Source of the DNA: Bacillaceae bacterium JMAK1
GTDB taxonomy: Bacteria > Bacillota > Bacilli > Bacillales > Marinococcaceae
Assembly (NCBI GenBank): GCA_012970285.1
Contig: JIBW01000005.1
Coordinates: 1 to 64,000 of the forward strand
DNA: 64,000 nt
Reading direction: 5' to 3'
Every line of letters starts with the position of its first letter. Positions within the stretch are counted from its first letter, which is position 1. The notes under the pieces are model-generated. The model did no database searches. It saw nothing but the letters and a program-made list of their open reading frames with translations, and had not been told where the DNA came from. Positions 59,178-64,000 of this stretch are shown here, in pieces. Both the position numbers and the translations under genes were made by a program.

Positions 59178-60065
59178 ATGAAACGAGCGGCAATCATATA
59201 TAACGAGCACGCAGGTCAGGCAAATGATCACCTAAGCATCGAAGAAATTAAAGAGCGAATTGAATCACACGGTTTCCGATTAAGACTTTGTCCCACTTCA
59301 AAACCTGGTGATGGTAAACGAATTGCACAGGAAGTGGGTAAGGACGTTGATACGTTGTTTATTTTCGGTGGTGATGGGACGGTTCATGAATGTATAAACG
59401 GCGTCCCTCCATTACAAGATCCACCGAATCTTGCCGTTTTGCCAGGCGGAACATGTAACGACTTTGCCCGAACCTTAGGCATATCAATGAACCTCGAAGA
59501 GGCCATTGATCAAGTATGTACCGGAACGACCAAAACGGTTGACGTCCCGAAAATGAATGACCGTTACTTTTTAAATTTCTTTGCCGTCGGTTTAATTGCT
59601 GACACGTCTGAAAACATTAACGAGGAATTAAAAGCAACGATCGGCAGGTTAAGTTACTTTTGGAGTGCCCTTCAAACCGTTACCAACCCGACTCAGTATA
59701 CGTACACGTTAACGAGTGATGACCTTCATCTAGATGGAGAAGCGGTTCTCATTCTCGTTTCTAACGGAAATTACATCGGTTCCATCGGATTACCTGCACA
59801 ACACGAATTAGATGACGGTTATTTAAACGTCTACATCGTTAAAGAAGGTGGGCTTTCCTTAGTGTCAGCCTGGAAAGAAGCCAAACTTAACGAACAATTC
59901 GACGAGAATGATAACAACCTCATTCACCATCAGCTGAAACACTTAACATTGCATGTCGAACCAGAAGGTAACGTAGACATCGACGGTGAAGATGGCGGGA
60001 AAACCCCTGTTACAATTGAATTAGGTGCCAAAGTTACATTCTGCATCCCTAATGAATCACAGTAA
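59178..60065 (+). CDS. Diacylglycerol kinase-family lipid kinase (YegS/BmrU type)
   Basis: Lipid kinase of 295 aa with the nucleotide motif FIFGGDGTVHECINGV (about residues 55-70) and LAVLPGGTCNDFARTLGI. The C-terminal beta-sandwich follows. Substrate probably diacylglycerol or a related lipid, but not certain (DgkB and YegS share these motifs). ATG 59178 follows AGGAGAGG; TTG 59172 is an alternative. Ended by the hairpin at 60064. Confidence 0.88.
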   Translation: MKRAAIIYNEHAGQANDHLSIEEIKERIESHGFRLRLCPTSKPGDGKRIAQEVGKDVDTLFIFGGDGTVHECINGVPPLQDPPNLAVLPGGTCNDFARTLGISMNLEEAIDQVCTGTTKTVDVPKMNDRYFLNFFAVGLIADTSENINEELKATIGRLSYFWSALQTVTNPTQYTYTLTSDDLHLDGEAVLILVSNGNYIGSIGLPAQHELDDGYLNVYIVKEGGLSLVSAWKEAKLNEQFDENDNNLIHHQLKHLTLHVEPEGNVDIDGEDGGKTPVTIELGAKVTFCIPNESQ

Positions 60066-60094
60066 ACACTGAGCAAATTGCTCAGTGTTTTTTA
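60064..60094 (+). terminator. Terminator after the lipid kinase gene
   Basis: Stem AAACACTGAGCAA / TTGCTCAGTGTTT followed by TTT; overlaps the 3' end of the convergent rsiX gene. Confidence 0.9.
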
Positions 60095-61333
60095 GTGAAA
60101 CTCGATTGGACCGAGGTAATTCGGCGCAACCGGTGGATTCAACGTATTCGTTAACGTGTAAGGACCAACATCACGAACATCTTGCTCTTCAATGCCTTCG
60201 AACTCAATCTCGCGATATCCATAATCTGCTGCAGTTAACAAAACACCTTCAACAAACATAATTAGTTCATGTTCATTAACATCCTCAAGACCGTCGTAAG
60301 CAAGTGCAATCCGCTCTTCATCGATTTCAGTTACGGATTCCAAATCTAGTTCTTCAGGAATTACAGAGAAGTATCGGTCGCCTTGTTCTTCTAATTCCAT
60401 GCGTTTTAATGTCTCTTCAAAACTGAGGTCATCTTCTCGCTCAACGTCCAAACTTTTTCCTGTGACAAGGTAAACATATTGATCTTCAACAGGTAATAAA
60501 TAATACCCGTTTGCTTCGTCTCGTTCTTCAGTAGCTGCACTCAACACTTCTTCAACTTCACTCGGTAAATCTAATGCCGCAAACGTTTCAAATCGACTAA
60601 CTTCTTCTAACGCCTCACGTACTCGGTCCATGCTTCCTTCTTGAATTAAGCGTTGAATTGGCGAATCCCTTAAACCAAATTGCTCTGGGTCTACCCCATC
60701 AAGCAATGTATCAATCTCATCAAGGATACTTTGTTGATCAATCGTAAATGTCACATTCACGACCGTCTGCTCATCTGGTGCTAGAAATGGCAACGTATAC
60801 ATCCCGGGACTTTCTGAGCTTGCAGCTAGCGGGTAATCGTAATGATCCCATTCATTTGACTCAACGTCATCTTCATTTGTTTCTGGTGTCTCCTCTTGAC
60901 GTTCATCATGTTCTTCATAATTTTGTTCAGGTTCATGAGGGACAATCTCTTCTGGTTCGTCCGAATCTTCTATTGAATGTTGCGCTTGGTCTTCTTCTCT
61001 GTCAGTGGCACTAAACTCTTCTTCTTCTTCGTCATTCGTAATTGCAAACTGTTGATCTTCATTTTGATTTCCCCCTTGTGATGATAACTCACTTCCATCT
61101 TGAAGGAGAGGAAGTTGAGAAATCACAATGATTGCAAGTAACAACACCGCAGCTGAAGACATACCAACAATAACTGGTCGACTAAAACGATCTCGCTTCG
61201 GGCGATTTGATCGTGTCATCGTTCCTGCTTTTACACTTTTATATATATCGCTCTTGTTTCGCTCATCTTCTACACCGCGAAGCTTTTCTAACTTCTTAAT
61301 TACTTCTTCGTCTTCATATCCATTATGACTCAT
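60092..61333 (-). CDS. rsiX: Anti-sigma-X factor RsiX-like
   Basis: Membrane-bound anti-sigma factor of 413 aa: cytoplasmic N-terminal part (residues 1-50), one helix (about 52-70, VIVGMSSAAVLLLAIIVIS), a highly acidic linker (70-165), then an extracytoplasmic region with two beta-alpha segments resembling GerMN domains. Layout and gene pairing match RsiX of Bacillus subtilis, although this protein is longer because of the acidic linker. It overlaps sigX by 11 bp. Confidence 0.85.
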   Translation of the reverse strand: MSHNGYEDEEVIKKLEKLRGVEDERNKSDIYKSVKAGTMTRSNRPKRDRFSRPVIVGMSSAAVLLLAIIVISQLPLLQDGSELSSQGGNQNEDQQFAITNDEEEEEFSATDREEDQAQHSIEDSDEPEEIVPHEPEQNYEEHDERQEETPETNEDDVESNEWDHYDYPLAASSESPGMYTLPFLAPDEQTVVNVTFTIDQQSILDEIDTLLDGVDPEQFGLRDSPIQRLIQEGSMDRVREALEEVSRFETFAALDLPSEVEEVLSAATEERDEANGYYLLPVEDQYVYLVTGKSLDVEREDDLSFEETLKRMELEEQGDRYFSVIPEELDLESVTEIDEERIALAYDGLEDVNEHELIMFVEGVLLTAADYGYREIEFEGIEEQDVRDVGPYTLTNTLNPPVAPNYLGPIEFH

Positions 61334-61850
61334 ACTTCTCTTCCTCCTCTCGCAACGTTTTCTTCAGTTTCAAAATGGCACGATGTTGAGTCGTCTTCAC
61401 TTTACTTTCAGACCATCCTAATGCCTCTGCTGTTTCCTTGACCGTAAAAGATTCAATGAATCGCAAGATCAAAACTTGCTGCTGATCTACAGAACATTCA
61501 CCTAGAGCACGGTAAGTAATCTCTAGCTCTTCTTTTGCAATTGTCCTTTGCTCGGGCAAAGGTTGATGATCTTGGATGTCAATTTTTTCATCAGAGACGA
61601 CCATGCCGAACCATTTCCTTTTTTGACGATTTTCTTTTCTAATATAATCAATGGTGACGTGTTTTGCGATTGAAAACAGCCACGTCTTTTCATTACTTCT
61701 TCCATCAAAACGATCATATGAGTGAAATACTTTTATATAAACATCTTGTACGAGTTCTTCTGCAACATGGCGATCTCGCACCATGTAGAAAATGAACTGG
61801 AACAATGATTGATGATATTGTTCATAAAGGCGGTCGAACGTTTCATACAC
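61323..61850 (-). CDS. sigX: ECF RNA polymerase sigma factor SigX
   Basis: ECF sigma factor of 175 aa. Region 2 is MYETFDRLYEQYHQSLFQFIFYMVRDRHVAEELVQDVYIKVF and KTWLFSIAKHVTIDYIRK; region 4 is LILRFIESFTVKETAEALGWSESKVKTTQHRAI. The match in pattern to Bacillus SigX is close throughout. SigX controls cell-envelope charge and stress genes. A fitting autoregulatory promoter lies upstream. Confidence 0.92.
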   Translation of the reverse strand: MYETFDRLYEQYHQSLFQFIFYMVRDRHVAEELVQDVYIKVFHSYDRFDGRSNEKTWLFSIAKHVTIDYIRKENRQKRKWFGMVVSDEKIDIQDHQPLPEQRTIAKEELEITYRALGECSVDQQQVLILRFIESFTVKETAEALGWSESKVKTTQHRAILKLKKTLREEEEKYES

Positions 61851-61870
61851 GATTACCGTTCCCCTTTGTA

Positions 61871-61896
61871 GTCGTTATTTAGCTTATCGAGTTACA
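61871..61896 (-). promoter_or_regulatory. ECF (sigma-X) autoregulatory promoter
   Basis: On the reverse strand TGTAAC (61891-61896), 16-nt spacer, CGAC (61871-61874), matching the sigma-X consensus (TGTAAC and CGAC) about 20 nt before the sigX start codon. Confidence 0.8.
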
Positions 61897-61970
61897 TATT
61901 TATTCCGTAATTTTTTATTATGACAGAAAGCACGCTACCCATCTTACTCGGCAACGTGCTCATTTTTGTA

Positions 61971-62072
61971 TTATGAAAAGGCGAGGACGAAGACCCAATA
62001 GCCAACAGCATATAGAGCAACAAACATTAAAATGCCTGCTAACCATTTTAGGTTCGATCTACGTTGATTCAT
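61971..62072 (-). CDS. Small single-span membrane protein
   Basis: Open frame of 33 aa: basic start MNQRRSNLKW, then one helix (LAGILMFVALYAVGYWVFVLAF). ATG 62072 follows AGTAGGTGA. A hairpin AGCACG/CGTGCT (61929-61960) lies downstream, separating it from sigX. No named family recognised; membrane character and signals suggest a real gene. Confidence 0.55.
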   Translation of the reverse strand: MNQRRSNLKWLAGILMFVALYAVGYWVFVLAFS

Positions 62073-62196
62073 AAATTCACCTACTTTAATTACGTTCGCT
62101 CATTATTATAGCATGTTTCTTTTTTTACTCGTTCGTAAAAAAGTGAAAAAGAAGTGATTTTTATTACATATATAAAATGACAAGTACAGGTTATCT

Positions 62197-62226
62197 TTGA
62201 CAAAGAATGACATTTAAAACTAGAAT
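62197..62226 (+). promoter_or_regulatory. Sigma-A promoter of the GerMN lipoprotein gene
   Basis: TTGACA (62197-62202), 18 nt, TAGAAT (62221-62226), 36 nt upstream of the ATG at 62262. Confidence 0.75.
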
Positions 62227-62261
62227 ATGTGGAGAGCTACATAATAAGGAGGAATTGTGGA

Positions 62262-62993
62262 ATGAAACGACCGATTCAATTTTCTGCAGCAGCTTTACTT
62301 ACTGTAGGAATGTTAAGTGCTTGTGCTGAGGATGATCCTGCACCGGCTGAAACTGGTGGAGAAGACACAACGACTGAAGAAACTGAAGATGAAGACACTG
62401 ATGATGACGAAGAAACTGACGACGAAGACATAGATGAAGATGTAGACGAAGATGTAGACGAAGATGAAACGGATGTTTCTGAAGAAGAAGCTGGCGATGA
62501 AGATGAAGAAATTTCTGAATCTGATGATGATACAGCAGCTGATAATGACGAAGCAGAGATGATGGAAGAAGACTTTGAACTCGTGTTTTACGACGATCAA
62601 GTGTTAGAAATGTACACAGAAACACATACGATTAGCGGCGAAGGTCAAGAAGGATTATTAATGAGCGCATTAGAACAATGGTTGGCTGGACCTGAACATG
62701 AAGCACTCGTCTCGGTTACCGAAGATGAAGATGTTAGCGTACAGTCTGTAGAAGACCATGACGGTGTTGCCCATGTTTCTTTTTCAGAAGAATTTGCTTT
62801 TCTTAATGTCGGTTCTGGATTAGAAGTAGGCATTATGAATCAAATTGCTCACACTGCTCAACAAGCAGGCTTTGAATCTGTACTCGTCTTAATTGACGGT
62901 GAAAGTGCAGACACGGTATTCGGTCATGTGGATTCATCTGAACCTTACACACCAGACACTGACTTAGACTCTTATGAGTCAATTGAAGATTAA
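62262..62993 (+). CDS. GerMN-domain lipoprotein with long acidic linker
   Basis: Lipoprotein of 243 aa. Signal peptide with lipobox LSAC (Cys about residue 21), then some 80 residues made almost only of Asp, Glu and Thr, and a C-terminal GerMN domain (LLMSALEQWLAGP, HVSFSEEFAFLNVGSGLE, QIAHTAQQAGFESVLVLIDGE). GerMN domains occur in spore germination and anti-sigma proteins. The acidic spacer resembles that of RsiX nearby and suits an alkaline or salty surface. ATG chosen by AAGGAGG; the frame is open further upstream. Confidence 0.87.
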   Translation: MKRPIQFSAAALLTVGMLSACAEDDPAPAETGGEDTTTEETEDEDTDDDEETDDEDIDEDVDEDVDEDETDVSEEEAGDEDEEISESDDDTAADNDEAEMMEEDFELVFYDDQVLEMYTETHTISGEGQEGLLMSALEQWLAGPEHEALVSVTEDEDVSVQSVEDHDGVAHVSFSEEFAFLNVGSGLEVGIMNQIAHTAQQAGFESVLVLIDGESADTVFGHVDSSEPYTPDTDLDSYESIED

Positions 62994-63007
62994 TAACGAT
63001 CAATTAA

Positions 63008-63050
63008 CAAAGCGTATGGTTACTCCAACTGAGTATAACCATACGCTTTG
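63008..63050 (+). terminator. Terminator of the GerMN lipoprotein gene
   Basis: Long stem CAAAGCGTATGGTTA / TAACCATACGCTTTG with an 11-13 base loop, followed by TCTTTGCTTT. From here to 63341 no gene is seen; a possible ECF-type promoter (TGTAAC 63201-63206, TGTC 63223-63226) is weak. Confidence 0.85.
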
Positions 63051-63341
63051 TCTTTGCTTTCTTGGCTGTTTAACCTTCATACATAGTTCACCTCGCCTTC
63101 CTTCAAAAAATACCAGAATAACTTTTCCTTTATTGACTCTTTTAGACACTTCGCCTAATTATTAGGAAATATATCTTAGATAACATTGATGTAATGCAAA
63201 TGTAACAAAGAAGCGCAATCACTGTCATGACAACGTCAAAGAATTCACAATAGGCCTTTGGATTCTTTTTCCTAATGCAACAACGACAATGACTTGTTAT
63301 GGTAACACTCGTACAAATCACACAGGAGGTTTTACGAGTTT

Positions 63342-63923
63342 ATGAGACGCTTAAAATATTTCCTTATGCCACTCGCATTTTTCTTTATGTTTACTAATAC
63401 AACTCAAGCAAGTTCTGTTCATACCGTAAGTGAAGGTGATTCCTTATGGAGTATCGGAGTTGATTACGGAATTTCAATGCAAGAGATTCAAGATTTAAAC
63501 GGTAAGCCTGATACGAATCTTGCGATCGGTGAACGTTTGCAATTACCAGAATCAATTACCGATGAAGAATTGGATTTACTCGCTCGCCTGATCCACTCTG
63601 AAGCACAAGGTGAGCCTTATGAAGGTAAAGTAGCCGTTGGTACTGTTGTACTCAACCGTGTTGCAGATGACCGTTATCCAGACACGATTACAGATGTTAT
63701 TTATGAAGTAGTCAATGGATATTATGCATTCAGCCCTGTACTTGATGGAACGATCTACGAACCAGCAGCGGAAGAATCTCAGCTTGCTGCGCGTGAAGCA
63801 TTAGCATTTGAAGGCCAAGGTGAAGGATCAATTTTCTTCTACAACCCAGACACTGCGACGAACCATTGGAATGCTACTCGTGAAGAAACAAAGCGTATCG
63901 GTCAACACGTATTTGCTAAGTAA
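63342..63923 (+). CDS. LysM-SleB cell wall hydrolase
   Basis: Exported protein of 193 aa. Signal peptide (residues 1-23, ending TQA), a LysM peptidoglycan-binding domain (VHTVSEGDSLWSIGVDYGISMQEIQDLNG, residues 26-70) and a C-terminal hydrolase_2/SleB domain (LARLIHSEAQGEPYEGKVAVGTVVLNRV with the catalytic-type glutamate; later FFYNP). Such proteins (SleB, CwlJ, YkvT) degrade spore cortex or vegetative wall; which one cannot be decided. ATG follows ACAGGAGG. Confidence 0.92.
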   Translation: MRRLKYFLMPLAFFFMFTNTTQASSVHTVSEGDSLWSIGVDYGISMQEIQDLNGKPDTNLAIGERLQLPESITDEELDLLARLIHSEAQGEPYEGKVAVGTVVLNRVADDRYPDTITDVIYEVVNGYYAFSPVLDGTIYEPAAEESQLAAREALAFEGQGEGSIFFYNPDTATNHWNATREETKRIGQHVFAK

Positions 63924-63929
63924 TGACTA

Positions 63930-63959
63930 AAAGCCATTTGTCTTTTGACAAATGGCTTT
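63930..63959 (+). terminator. Terminator of the SleB-type hydrolase gene
   Basis: Perfect 13-bp stem AAAGCCATTTGTC / GACAAATGGCTTT with loop TTTT, starting 6 nt after the stop codon, followed by ATTTG. Confidence 0.85.
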
Positions 63960-64000
63960 ATTTGTATTCACTTGCTTCCCAATACGTAAGACGTGGCCAC

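Noticed and set aside
63201-63226. ECF promoter for the LysM-SleB gene
   Set aside because: The -10 (TGTC instead of CGTC/CGAC) is imperfect and lies more than 100 bp from the start codon; mentioned only as weak.

Overview
The window looks like a chromosomal segment of a spore-forming member of the Bacillaceae, probably alkaliphilic or salt-tolerant. Evidence seen in the sequence: strong AGGAGG-type ribosome binding sites, a complete rsbRA-S-T-U-V-W-sigB-rsbX module in Bacillus order next to alr, acpS and tex, the sporulation gene cmpA, a T-box leader, sigX-rsiX, and unusually acidic extracytoplasmic domains. No rRNA, prophage, intact insertion sequence or CRISPR array was seen.

Layout. 1-460: four tRNA genes. 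0.67-3.7 kb: pdxST with divergent MocR regulator pdxR. 3.7-8.3 kb: transglutaminase-like lipoprotein, chromate transporter, and an MFS transporter behind a T-box leader whose specifier reads as glutamine. 8.5-12.3 kb: a tight operon of TPP enzyme, CMD-family protein, small protein and chemoreceptor, with a possible sigma-D promoter. 12.5-16 kb: modAB, a MerR regulator and a nitronate monooxygenase, with two REP-like repeat clusters forming the 3' ends of the last two. 16.1-21.7 kb: KDG catabolism (kdgA, kdgK, a tripartite transporter, IclR regulator) with two matching IclR-type operators. 21.7-27.1 kb: copper efflux operon and a MATE pump, both promoters carrying a CsoR-like operator in the spacer. 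27.2-31 kb: poly-gamma-glutamate genes capB, capC, capE and a capD/ggt, but no capA. 31.2-37.3 kb: methyltransferase, OFA-type MFS transporter behind a structured leader, formamidase with FmdB-like protein, double GNAT, and an Ntn hydrolase. 37.4-43.4 kb: a Zur-controlled zinT-rpsN locus, a decayed partial copy of it 4.5 kb away, and between them a GntR / IlvD-Edd dehydratase / GntP island. 43.9-47.4 kb: DUF418 protein, eight tRNAs, sprT, cmpA. 47.4-58.3 kb: tex, the sigma-B module, the antitoxin ndoAI without its toxin, alr, a YdcC-like lipoprotein, acpS. 58.4-64 kb: rhomboid protease, lipid kinase, rsiX/sigX, a GerMN lipoprotein and a LysM-SleB hydrolase.

Functional links. The dehydratase island (sugar acid uptake and dehydration) and the KDG cluster together could form an Entner-Doudoroff-like route. 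The copper and MATE promoters may share a CsoR-family repressor. Zur ties zinc acquisition (ZinT) to replacement of zinc-containing ribosomal S14. Sigma-B and sigma-X each have a recognisable autoregulatory promoter. Product names rest on motif and family recognition without database searches. Where a start codon was moved, the reason is given in the entry.
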